A program made the position numbers and the translations under genes. From contig NZ_CP114200.1 of assembly GCF_029392895.1 (NCBI RefSeq), positions 3,441,001 through 3,505,000 of the forward strand: a DNA stretch of 64,000 bases, written 5' to 3'. Within the stretch, counting starts at the first letter, position 1. Each line of letters starts with the position of its first letter. Under the pieces are notes generated by a model. That model searched no databases. It was given only the letters and a program-made list of their open reading frames with translations, and had not been told where the DNA came from. This document shows, one piece after another, positions 54,062 through 62,052 of this stretch. The stretch is from Streptomyces sp. 71268. Lineage in GTDB: Bacteria; Actinomycetota; Actinomycetes; Streptomycetales; Streptomycetaceae.

Positions 54062-55393
54062 ATGGCTACCGCATACGGATCTGATCCGCACAGCGCCGAG
54101 CTGCGCAGCCACCGGCTGCCGGCCGGCCTGCGCGCCCCCTTCGAGGGCCGCACCTGGCGCGAGCTGTGCCACCTCCTCCTCAACCTGCCGATCGCCCTGC
54201 TGACCTTCACGTACGCGATCGTCATGTTCTCGCTCGGCGTCGGGTTGCTGGTGACCTTCCTCGGGGTGCCGATCCTGGCCCTGATGCTGCTCGGGGCGCG
54301 GGGGCTCGGCGTCGTGGAGCGGGGGCGCGCCCGGCTGCTGCTGCGCCACGACGTCGCCGCGCCCGCCCCCGTGCTGCGCCCGGGTGACAAGCACGGCGCG
54401 TTCGCCTGGATGGGAGCGATACTCAAGAACGGCGACTCGTGGCGGCAGTTGCTGTACACCGTGCTGCTCCTCCCGTGGTCGCTGTGCACCTTCGTCATCA
54501 GCGTGGTCGTCACCGTGAACGGCTGGGTCCTGCTGACCTATCCGCTGTGGCACTGGACCATCCCGCACTACTCGGACCAGCCCGGCATGCAGCTCTGGTC
54601 GGACGGGGACAACGGCTTCTACCTGGACACGGCCTTCGAGTTGGCGCTGGCCAGCGCGGTCGGCGCCGCGTTCGTGCTGACCGCGCCGTGGATGATCCGG
54701 GGCATGGCGTTCGTGGACCGGCTGATGGTGTCGGGGCTGCTCGGTCCGTCGCAGCTCGCGAGCCGGGTCACCGAGCTGGAGTCGGATCGCGGGGTGGTGG
54801 TGGACACCGCCGCCGCCGACCTGCGCCGCATCGAACGCGACCTGCACGACGGCGCCCAGGCCCGCCTCGTCGCCCTCGCCATGGACCTCGGCCTCGCCAA
54901 GGAAAAACTCACCGAAGACCCCGAAGCCGCCGCCAAAATGGTCGACGAAGCCCACGGCGAAGTGAAAATAGCCCTCCAGGAACTCCGCGACCTCGCCCGC
55001 GGCATCCACCCCGCCATCCTCACCGACCGCGGCCTCGGCCCCGCCCTGTCCGCCCTCGCGGCCCGCTGCACCGTCCCCGTGAAGGTGCTCGTGGACCTCA
55101 CCGCGCGGCCGGCCCCGGCGATCGAGGGCATCGCGTACTTCACCGTCTCCGAACTCCTCCAGAACATCAGCAAGCACAGCCAGGCCCGCACGGCCGGGGT
55201 CGACGTGTGGCGTGCCGACACCCGGCTGATGTTGCAGGTCACGGACGACGGCAAGGGCGGCGCCGACACCTCGGCCGGCTCCGGCCTCGCCGGCCTGGCC
55301 GAGCGGCTGGACGCGGTGGACGGCCTGCTGGTCGTGGACTCTCCGGTGGGCGGCCCAACGACGGTCACGGCCGAGCTGCCCTGGCGGGGCTGA
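54062..55393 (+). CDS. Sensor histidine kinase (HisKA_3 type), paralogue 2
   Basis: A 443-residue paralogue of the previous kinase. The Sensor domain (residues about 25-235) has four hydrophobic stretches (ALLTFTYAIVMFSLGVGLLV, LLLPWSLCTFVISVVVTVNG, and others) and a longer external loop around HYSDQPGMQLWSDGDNGFYL than paralogue 1. The phosphorylated residue is His262 (RDLHDGAQARL), followed by N, G1 (VTDDGKGGAD) and G2 boxes. The ATG at 54062 is preceded by GAAGAG. It is 211 bases from paralogue 1 and 255 bases before the response regulator gene. Confidence 0.88.
   Translation: MATAYGSDPHSAELRSHRLPAGLRAPFEGRTWRELCHLLLNLPIALLTFTYAIVMFSLGVGLLVTFLGVPILALMLLGARGLGVVERGRARLLLRHDVAAPAPVLRPGDKHGAFAWMGAILKNGDSWRQLLYTVLLLPWSLCTFVISVVVTVNGWVLLTYPLWHWTIPHYSDQPGMQLWSDGDNGFYLDTAFELALASAVGAAFVLTAPWMIRGMAFVDRLMVSGLLGPSQLASRVTELESDRGVVVDTAAADLRRIERDLHDGAQARLVALAMDLGLAKEKLTEDPEAAAKMVDEAHGEVKIALQELRDLARGIHPAILTDRGLGPALSALAARCTVPVKVLVDLTARPAPAIEGIAYFTVSELLQNISKHSQARTAGVDVWRADTRLMLQVTDDGKGGADTSAGSGLAGLAERLDAVDGLLVVDSPVGGPTTVTAELPWRG
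54773..55047 (+). repeat. 275-bp near-identical tract shared with the first kinase gene (copy 2)
   Basis: Partner of 53224-53498; the two visible differences are G/A in the codon of an Ala-to-Thr change after KEKL and a silent G/A in a Glu codon. It covers the HisKA_3 helix pair. Confidence 0.85.
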
Positions 55394-55556
55394 GCCCCGC
55401 CGGCGCCGGGGCGGCCAAACGCCGGGTGGCCCCGTAACGGTCCGGAACACCACCCCTGGTGCCCCCTGCGGCACGCGGCTCCACCTCACCTTCCCCCCAG
55501 GACGCCTGACGCCCCTGGTCGTCGGGCGGGAAAACGTCCCCCTACATCTCGGCATT

Positions 55557-55585
55557 CGGTCCCGGAGCACGACGCTCCGGGACCG
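55557..55585 (+). terminator. Hairpin between kinase 2 and the response regulator gene
   Basis: CGGTCCCGGAGC (55557-55568) pairs perfectly with GCTCCGGGACCG (55574-55585) around ACGAC. It sits closer to the response regulator start (64 bases) than to the kinase stop, so it could be a terminator or a leader structure. Confidence 0.55.
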
Positions 55586-55648
55586 ATTGCTGAGATGCTG
55601 TGCCCCAAGGGGTCGGTGCCGGGGGGCCAGAACACTGTGGAGGCAAGG

Positions 55649-56308
55649 GTGCGGGTGGTCATCGCCGAAGATTCGGTGCTGCTTCGGGAGGGCCTGACCC
55701 GGCTCTTGACCGACCGCGGACACGACGTCGTCGCCGGGGTGGGCGACGCGGAGGCACTGCTCAAGTCGGTGGCGGCGCTGGCCGCCGAGGACGCGCTACC
55801 GGATGTGGTGGTGGCGGACGTGCGCATGCCGCCGACCCACACCGACGAGGGCGTACGCGCCGCCGTGCAGCTCCGGCGCGACCACCCCGACCTGGGCGTC
55901 CTGGTGTTGTCGCAGTACGTCGAGGAGCAGTACGCCACGGAGTTGCTGGCCGGCAGCAGCCGGGGGGTGGGGTACCTCCTCAAGGACCGGGTGGCCGAGG
56001 TCCGCGAGTTCGCCGACGCCGTGGTCCGGGTGGCCGAGGGAGGCACGGCCCTCGACCCCGAGGTGGTCGCCCAGCTCCTCGGCCGCAGCCGCAAGCAGGA
56101 CGTGCTGGCCGGTCTGACGCCGCGCGAGCGCGAGGTCCTAGGACTTATGGCCGAGGGACGGACGAATTCCGCCATTGCCCGCCAGCTCGTCGTCAGCGAC
56201 GGCGCCGTGGAGAAACACGTCAGCAATATCTTCCTGAAACTGGGCCTCTCGCAGAGCGACGGCGACCACCGCCGCGTGCTGGCCGTGCTCACCTATATCA
56301 ACTCCTGA
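55649..56308 (+). CDS. NarL/FixJ family response regulator
   Basis: A 219-residue two-component regulator. The receiver domain has IAEDSVLLREGL (acidic pocket), the phospho-acceptor Asp57 in VVVADVRMPP, the conserved Ser/Lys of VLSQYVEE and YLLKDRVAEV. The C-terminal LuxR-type helix-turn-helix is LTPREREVLGLMAEGRTNSA then VEKHVSNIFLKLGL. The GTG at 55649 has GGAGG 5 bases upstream. It is the natural partner of one or both kinases just upstream. Targets are unknown; the divergent nuo operon and korAB are nearby candidates. Confidence 0.9.
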   Translation: MRVVIAEDSVLLREGLTRLLTDRGHDVVAGVGDAEALLKSVAALAAEDALPDVVVADVRMPPTHTDEGVRAAVQLRRDHPDLGVLVLSQYVEEQYATELLAGSSRGVGYLLKDRVAEVREFADAVVRVAEGGTALDPEVVAQLLGRSRKQDVLAGLTPREREVLGLMAEGRTNSAIARQLVVSDGAVEKHVSNIFLKLGLSQSDGDHRRVLAVLTYINS

Positions 56309-56626
56309 CAACCGGCCGATCGACGGGCGCACCAAATGCACGCCGGTCGGCCGAGCGAGTCGTACAACAAAAGTCCGGCGGAGAACACCACCGCAGCGAT
56401 GACAGAGCCCGCCCGGGAATGGACACAAAGGGCGAACAAACCATGGCAAAGCGCGCCACGCATGTGGCACGCACCACCGTCCACCATGTGATCCGCCCCG
56501 GGGAAGGTGACCCTTACCCACGTACGATGGGCAAGGGACGACCCATTGGCATCGCCCGGGGTCCGGGGGCATTCCCGGCGCCAACCAGCCCGTCGCGAGC
56601 CGCCGCCTCGAAGGAGGTCCGAAGCA
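56309..56626 (+). other. korA upstream region
   Basis: About 320 bases, less GC-rich than average near 56340-56460. A TACGAT box at 56523-56528 could be a -10 but lacks a good -35. The only firm element is AAGGAGG at about 56611-56617 before the korA GTG. No gene is supported. Confidence 0.35.
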
Positions 56627-58597
56627 GTGACCAGCCAGGTCAACAGCACGGCCGAGCAGGCCGACCACGCCAAGCCGGCCGATTCAGCCGCCGCCAGCCA
56701 GACCGGGCCAACGCCCGCCGAAGGCCAGCACGAGGCCGGCACAGGCAAAGAAACCCGCCAGCTAGACCGAGTCATTATCCGTTTCGCGGGTGATTCGGGT
56801 GATGGTATGCAGTTGACGGGTGATCGGTTCACTTCGGAGACGGCGTCGTTCGGAAATGACTTGTCGACGTTGCCGAATTTCCCGGCGGAGATCCGGGCAC
56901 CGGCTGGGACGTTGCCGGGGGTGTCATCGTTCCAGTTGCATTTCGCGGATCATGACATCCTGACTCCGGGGGACGCGCCGGATGTGTTGGTCGCGATGAA
57001 TCCGGCGGCGTTGAAGGCGAACGTGGCGGACCTGCCTCCGGGTGCGGTGTTGATCGTGAACACGGACGAGTTCACCAAACGCCCGATGGCGAAGGTGGGG
57101 TATGCGAGTAATCCGTTGGAGGACGGGTCGCTGGCATCGTTCCAGGTGCACGGGGTGCCGTTGACGACCTTGACGGTCGAGGCGCTGAAGGAGTTCGGTC
57201 TCAGTCGCAAGGAGGCCGAGCGGAGTAAGAACATGTTCGCCCTGGGCCTGTTGTCGTGGATGTACCACCGTCCGACGGAGGGTACTGAGGCGTATTTGCG
57301 GAAGAAGTTCGCGAAGAAGCCGCAGTTGGCGCAGGCGAACGTGACCGCTTTCAGGGCGGGGTGGAACTTCGGGGAGACCACGGAGGACTTCGCTGTCTCC
57401 TATGAGGTGGCCCCGGCCTCGTCCGCGTTCACCGCAGGGGTTTACCGCAACATCTCGGGGAACCTGGCGTTGGCCTACGGCCTGGTCGCGGCCTCGGTCC
57501 AGGCGGAGTTGCCCCTGTTCTTGGGGTCGTATCCGATCACGCCGGCCTCGGATATTTTGCACGAGCTCTCGCGGCACAAGAATTTCGGGGTGCGCTCGTT
57601 CCAGGCCGAGGATGAGATCGCGGGGATCGGGGCGGCGTTGGGAGCGGCCTTTGGTGGGTCGTTGGCGGTGACGACGACCTCGGGGCCTGGGGTGGCGCTC
57701 AAATCGGAAACGATCGGGCTCGCGGTCTCCCTGGAACTCCCGTTGGTGGTGGTGGATATCCAGCGGGGTGGGCCCTCGACGGGGTTGCCGACCAAGACGG
57801 AGCAGGCGGACTTGTTGCAGGCCATGTACGGCCGTAACGGGGAGGCCCCGGTACCGATCGTGGCTCCCTCGACGCCGGCGGACTGTTTCGATGCGGCCGT
57901 GGAGGCGGCGCGGATCGCGTTGGTGTATCGCACGCCGGTGTTCCTGCTCTCGGATGGGTATCTGGCCAACGGGTCGGAGCCCTGGCGGGTACCGGATGTG
58001 AATGGGTTGCCGGATTTGCGGGTGCGGTTCGCCTCAGGACCCAATCACGAGTTGGCGGATGGGTCGCGGGTCTTTTGGCCCTACAAGCGGGACGCGGTGA
58101 CGTTGGCGCGACCGTGGGCGGTGCCGGGAACGGCGGGCTTGGAACACCGGATCGGTGGGATTGAGAAGCAGGATGGTAGTGGGAACATCTCCTACGATCC
58201 GGCGAATCACGAGTTGATGGTCCGTACCCGCCAGGCCAAGATCGACGGTATCGCGGTGGAGGACGTGCGGGTGGATGACCCGGGCGGCGCCCGGGTGTTG
58301 GTGTTGGGGTGGGGTTCGACGTATGGGCCGATCGCGGCGGCGGTTCGACGGTTGCGGGGTGAGGGTGTGGCGTTGGCGCAGGCGCACTTGCGGCACATCA
58401 ATCCCTTCCCAGCGAATCTGGGTGAGGTGTTGGCCTCGTATGAGCGGGTGGTGATCCCGGAGATGAACCTGGGACAGCTCGCGACGTTGATCCGCGCCCG
58501 GTACGCCATCGATGCCCGCTCCCACACCCAGGTCAACGGAATGCCGTTCAAGGCCGAGGAGTTGGCCAACGCGTTGAAGGAGGCCATCAATGCCTAA
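56627..58597 (+). CDS. korA: 2-oxoacid:ferredoxin oxidoreductase, fused gamma-alpha subunit
   Basis: The large subunit of an enzyme that oxidatively decarboxylates a 2-oxoacid (2-oxoglutarate is the usual assignment in actinomycetes) with CoA and reduces ferredoxin. It is 656 residues: an Ala/Gln-rich N-terminus of about 45, the gamma domain (RVIIRFAGDSGDGMQLTGDR to about residue 230), then the alpha pyrimidine-binding domain (GNLALAYGLVAASVQAELPL, the YPITPASDILHEL motif and the SGPGVALKSE segment). AAGGAGG lies 9 bases before the GTG. From about residue 45 codon use is odd: TTG is a frequent Leu codon and many codons end in T, unlike neighbouring genes. It overlaps korB by 8 bases. Confidence 0.92.
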   Translation: MTSQVNSTAEQADHAKPADSAAASQTGPTPAEGQHEAGTGKETRQLDRVIIRFAGDSGDGMQLTGDRFTSETASFGNDLSTLPNFPAEIRAPAGTLPGVSSFQLHFADHDILTPGDAPDVLVAMNPAALKANVADLPPGAVLIVNTDEFTKRPMAKVGYASNPLEDGSLASFQVHGVPLTTLTVEALKEFGLSRKEAERSKNMFALGLLSWMYHRPTEGTEAYLRKKFAKKPQLAQANVTAFRAGWNFGETTEDFAVSYEVAPASSAFTAGVYRNISGNLALAYGLVAASVQAELPLFLGSYPITPASDILHELSRHKNFGVRSFQAEDEIAGIGAALGAAFGGSLAVTTTSGPGVALKSETIGLAVSLELPLVVVDIQRGGPSTGLPTKTEQADLLQAMYGRNGEAPVPIVAPSTPADCFDAAVEAARIALVYRTPVFLLSDGYLANGSEPWRVPDVNGLPDLRVRFASGPNHELADGSRVFWPYKRDAVTLARPWAVPGTAGLEHRIGGIEKQDGSGNISYDPANHELMVRTRQAKIDGIAVEDVRVDDPGGARVLVLGWGSTYGPIAAAVRRLRGEGVALAQAHLRHINPFPANLGEVLASYERVVIPEMNLGQLATLIRARYAIDARSHTQVNGMPFKAEELANALKEAINA

Positions 58598-59747
58598 CCC
58601 CACCACACCTCAAGCGTCCCCTGCCGCCGGTGCTGTCCAATCCGCTGTTGCTGGCGAGCCTGCTGTTTCCCCTGAGGGTGGGGGGCGGGGGTTGTTGTCG
58701 TTGGTGCCGCGGGCTGAGGGCAAGCAGTCGATGAAGGACTTCAAGTCCGATCAGGAAGTGCGTTGGTGTCCGGGGTGTGGGGACTACGCGGTGTTGGCGG
58801 CCGTGCAGGGCTTCATGCCGGAGTTGGGCCTGGCGCGGGAGAACATCGTGTTCGTGTCCGGGATCGGGTGCTCCAGCCGTTTCCCGTACTACATGAACAC
58901 CTACGGCATGCACTCCATCCACGGACGAGCGCCGGCGATCGCGACGGGCTTGGCGACCTCGCGACGGGACCTGTCGGTCTGGGTGGTCACCGGGGATGGC
59001 GACGCGCTGTCCATCGGGGGTAACCATCTCATTCACGCGTTGCGGCGAAATGTGAACCTGAAGATCTTGTTGTTCAACAACCGGATCTACGGGCTCACCA
59101 AGGGCCAGTACTCCCCGACCTCGGAGGTCGGGAAGATCACCAAGTCGACACCGATGGGATCCCTGGACGCCCCGTTCAACCCCCTCTCCCTCGCCCTGGG
59201 CGCCGAGGCTTCGTTCGTGGCTCGGACGGTGGACTCAGACCGGCAGCACCTGACGAGCGTGTTGCGGGCGGCGGCCGCGCATCCGGGTACGGCGTTGGTC
59301 GAGATCTACCAGAACTGCAACATCTTCAACGACGGTGCCTTTGAGGTCCTCAAGGACAAGGAACGCGCGCTGGAGGCCGTGATCCGACTGGAACACGGCC
59401 AGCCGATCCGCTTCGGTGTGCCCGCCGAGGACGGACTGGGCTCCAAGGGCGTGGTCCGCGACCAGACCACAGGCGACCTGCGAGTGGTCGACGTGCGGGA
59501 GGAAGGCACGGAAGGGGTGTTGGTCCATGACGCGCGGGCCGCGTCCCCGACCACCGCCTTCGCCCTGACCCGACTCGCCGACGCCGACACCCTCCACCAC
59601 ACCCCCATCGGCGTACTCCGCAGCGTGCAACGCCCGGTCTACGACACGTTGATGAGCGACCAACTCGACCAAGCCATCGAAGCCCAAGGCAAGGGCGACC
59701 TCGCCACCCTCCTCGCCGGCAACGACACCTGGACCGTCCCCAACTAG
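58590..59747 (+). CDS. korB: 2-oxoacid:ferredoxin oxidoreductase, beta subunit
   Basis: The TPP and iron-sulfur subunit, 385 residues. The first two cluster Cys are in WCPGCGDYAVL, with another in SGIGCSSRFPYYMNTYGMH and a fourth candidate in YQNCNIFNDGAF. The TPP-Mg motif is GDGDALSIGGNH with NNRIYGLTKGQYSPTS. It starts 8 bases before the korA stop, so translation is coupled. The first two thirds share the TTG-rich codon use of korA; the C-terminal part returns to normal Streptomyces codons. A strong hairpin lies 143 bases downstream. Confidence 0.93.
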   Translation: MPNPTTPQASPAAGAVQSAVAGEPAVSPEGGGRGLLSLVPRAEGKQSMKDFKSDQEVRWCPGCGDYAVLAAVQGFMPELGLARENIVFVSGIGCSSRFPYYMNTYGMHSIHGRAPAIATGLATSRRDLSVWVVTGDGDALSIGGNHLIHALRRNVNLKILLFNNRIYGLTKGQYSPTSEVGKITKSTPMGSLDAPFNPLSLALGAEASFVARTVDSDRQHLTSVLRAAAAHPGTALVEIYQNCNIFNDGAFEVLKDKERALEAVIRLEHGQPIRFGVPAEDGLGSKGVVRDQTTGDLRVVDVREEGTEGVLVHDARAASPTTAFALTRLADADTLHHTPIGVLRSVQRPVYDTLMSDQLDQAIEAQGKGDLATLLAGNDTWTVPN

Positions 59748-60099
59748 CCTCTCACCGGCGTGCTTGCCCGCGCACCGGCTCGCCGGTCTACCGGCTGGCC
59801 ACCGGCCCACCGTGGCAGCTCGGGCAACGCCTCACCCGGGCGCACCAGCCCCCGGACTCCGGCCGCTGGTGCGCGCCGGCGCGGATGACACGGCCCGGAC
59901 CCGAACGCCCATCGGGTCCGGGCCGTCGCGCGCCTGGCGCCTCCCGCGCGCCCCGACCTCCCCGCGTCCGAGCCACCCTCCGAGCCCTGGCCGCCACCCC
60001 CGCGCCTTGGTCGCGTCCGCACGCCGAGCCGCTCCGGCCCGCGCCCCTCTCCGGCCATCCCTAACCTGCGCTTTCGGTCTCGTTGACCTCGCGGCCTCG
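59748..60099. other. Intergenic region between korB and the HxlR gene
   Basis: A 352-base spacer between convergent genes. Apart from the terminator at 59890-59926 it holds no assignable element or gene. Confidence 0.45.
59890..59926 (+). terminator. korAB terminator
   Basis: ACGGCCCGGACCCGA (59890-59904) pairs perfectly with TCGGGTCCGGGCCGT (59912-59926), 15 bp with a 7-base loop. Confidence 0.75.
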
Positions 60100-60813
60100 C
60101 TACGTGGCGGCCCCACCCGCCGCGCCGCGCGTCACCTCCGTACGGCGCGGACCGCCCCGTCGCGCGCTGGGAGCCGGCGCCGCGCTCGGTTCAGCAGGCG
60201 CGCGTCTCGTTCCCGCGCGCCGCCCGCTGTCCGGCTCCGCGCCGTCGCCGTGCCGCGCGTCGTACCGTTCTCGCGCCGCCTGCACCTCGGGGACCCGGCG
60301 CTCGGACCAGCGGGCCAGCGCCCACACCTGCTGCGCGGCCTCCTCACCCAGCGGGGTCAGCGAGTACTCCACGCGTGGAGGGATCACCGGGTACGCCTCA
60401 CGGTGCACGAAGCCGTCGCGCTCCAACGTCTGGAGGGTCTGGGCGAGCATCTTCTCGCTGACGCCGCCGACGCGTCGGCGCAGCTCGCTGAACCGGTGCG
60501 TCCGCTCCCACAGCGCCGCCAGCGCCAGCACCCCCCACCGGCTGGTGACGTGCTCAAGGACGAGCCTGGAGGGGCACGCGGGCGCGTTCACGTCCGGCAC
60601 CTTCGGCACACCGAGCGCGTGGAGCCGGTCGCCGTCAGCGGCCTCGGCACCACTCTCGGCATCAGCGTGGCGCTCGGCGCCGCCCCCGACGGCGTGGTCG
60701 GCGACGCCGTGGTCGGCAACGCCGTCCTCGGTCGCGCCGTACGCGTCGGCACCAGCTTCCGAACCATCGCGGCCGACACCCGCGCCGTCGGCGGTTTCCT
60801 CACGCGCTCCCAT
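60100..60813 (-). CDS. HxlR family (DUF24) transcriptional regulator with extensions
   Basis: A 237-residue winged-helix regulator. The HxlR core, about residues 78-185, is typical: Cys80 in APACPSRLVLEHVTSRWGVL, then HRFSELRRRVGGVSEKMLAQ and TLERDGFVHREAYPVIPPRV. The N-terminal Cys is the redox-sensing residue in QorR- and YodB-type members. A 75-residue Ala/Asp/Gly-rich start and a 50-residue Arg/Ala-rich end surround the core. The ATG at 60813 has GGAAGGGG upstream. It is divergent from a qorB gene, the same pairing as qorR-qor2 in Corynebacterium glutamicum. Confidence 0.88.
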   Translation of the reverse strand: MGAREETADGAGVGRDGSEAGADAYGATEDGVADHGVADHAVGGGAERHADAESGAEAADGDRLHALGVPKVPDVNAPACPSRLVLEHVTSRWGVLALAALWERTHRFSELRRRVGGVSEKMLAQTLQTLERDGFVHREAYPVIPPRVEYSLTPLGEEAAQQVWALARWSERRVPEVQAARERYDARHGDGAEPDSGRRAGTRRAPAEPSAAPAPSARRGGPRRTEVTRGAAGGAAT

Positions 60814-60831
60814 GTCAGAGCCCCTTCCCTT

Positions 60832-60865
60832 GGTACTAGTACCGTACTTCAAAGTGGGTACTTAC
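60832..60865. promoter_or_regulatory. GTAC-rich operator region between HxlR and qorB
   Basis: A perfect 12-base palindrome GGTACTAGTACC (60832-60843) is followed by GTACTT (60844-60849) and GTACTTAC (60858-60865). Repeated GTAC/TAC half-sites are what HxlR-family dimers bind. It lies just upstream of the regulator start and about 60 bases from the qorB start. Confidence 0.6.
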
Positions 60866-60923
60866 GAATAATTAGCTGCTTGCCTACGGTGGCCTCATCA
60901 CGTCCGATCAAGGAGAGACCAAG

Positions 60924-61796
60924 ATGATCGTCGTCACCGGAGCCACCGGCCACCTGGGCCGCCTCGTCATCGAAGAACTGCTGGCCAAGGTGGCCGCGGG
61001 CGAGTTGCCCGCCGGTCGGATCGCGGCCGTCGTACGCGACCGCGCCAAGGCCGCCGACCTCGCGGCGCGCGGCGTCGAACTGCGCATCGCCGACTACAGC
61101 GATCCGCAGTCCCTGACCGGGGCCTTCCACGCCGGCGAGCGGGTGCTGTTGATCTCGGGCAGCGAGGTGGGGCAGCGCGTGCCGCAGCACCAGGCGGTGA
61201 TCGACGCCGCGAAGGAGGCCGGCATCGCGCTGCTCGCCTACACCGGCATCCTGGGCGGCCCGAACGCCGACTTCGAGCTGGCCGCCGAGCATAAGGTCAC
61301 CGAGCAGGCGATCCTCGATGCCGGACTGCCGCACGTCTTCCTGCGCAACGGCTGGTACAACGAGAACTACACCGAGCGCCTGGCGCCCGTCCTCGACCAC
61401 GGCACCGTGGTGAGCAGCGCGGGCGACGGCCGGGTGGCGTCGGCCGCGCGCGCCGACTACGCGGCGGCGGCCGTCGCCGTACTGACCGAGGACGGTCACG
61501 CGGGTGCCGCCTACGAGCTGAGCGGCGACGTGGCCTGGAGCTTCGACGAGTACGCGGCCGAGGTCGCGGCCCAGTCCGGCAAGCCGGTCACGCACTCGGT
61601 CGTCACGGCCGCCCAGCATCAGGAGATCCTGACCGGCGCCGGCCTGCCCGAGCCGTTCGCCGCGCTCCTGACCGACGTCGACGCGGCGATCGCGCGCGGG
61701 CTGCTGGCGGGCACGAGCGGTGACCTGTCCCGGCTCATCGGTCGCCCGACGACGCCGATCGGCCAGTCCATCGCGGCAGCGCTGGCGTTGCGCTGA
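60924..61796 (+). CDS. qorB: NAD(P)H:quinone oxidoreductase, QorB/QOR2 type (SDR family)
   Basis: A 290-residue atypical SDR closely resembling E. coli QOR2 (YtfG), which reduces quinones with NADPH. Seen: MIVVTGATGHLGRLVIEELL with the dinucleotide loop, VVRDRAKAADLAARGVELR, DYSDPQSL, LISGSEVGQRVPQHQAVIDA, LRNGWYNENYTE and ASAARADYAAAA, all of which align with the enteric protein. AAGGAGAG precedes the ATG. The divergent HxlR regulator probably represses it until oxidised by quinones or disulfide stress. Confidence 0.9.
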   Translation: MIVVTGATGHLGRLVIEELLAKVAAGELPAGRIAAVVRDRAKAADLAARGVELRIADYSDPQSLTGAFHAGERVLLISGSEVGQRVPQHQAVIDAAKEAGIALLAYTGILGGPNADFELAAEHKVTEQAILDAGLPHVFLRNGWYNENYTERLAPVLDHGTVVSSAGDGRVASAARADYAAAAVAVLTEDGHAGAAYELSGDVAWSFDEYAAEVAAQSGKPVTHSVVTAAQHQEILTGAGLPEPFAALLTDVDAAIARGLLAGTSGDLSRLIGRPTTPIGQSIAAALALR

Positions 61797-62052
61797 TCAC
61801 GTCACCACCCCGAAGCACGGCAGCACCACCGGCCGCCGCCCGCCCCGCCGGCCCGTTTACGCCGCGCGCTCCCGCCCTTTCCGCAGCTCAGCGAGGTGCA
61901 GGGCGCGCGGCTCGGGCTGGGGCGACGGGCCGGCGCTTGTCACTCCGGCCCGCATGTCATGACCGTATGGCGATACGGGGCTGACAGACCGACCTCGGCA
62001 GCGCTACGTTCTGACCGTCGGCACCCACAGCGGGCAGATCAGGGAGGAAGCG

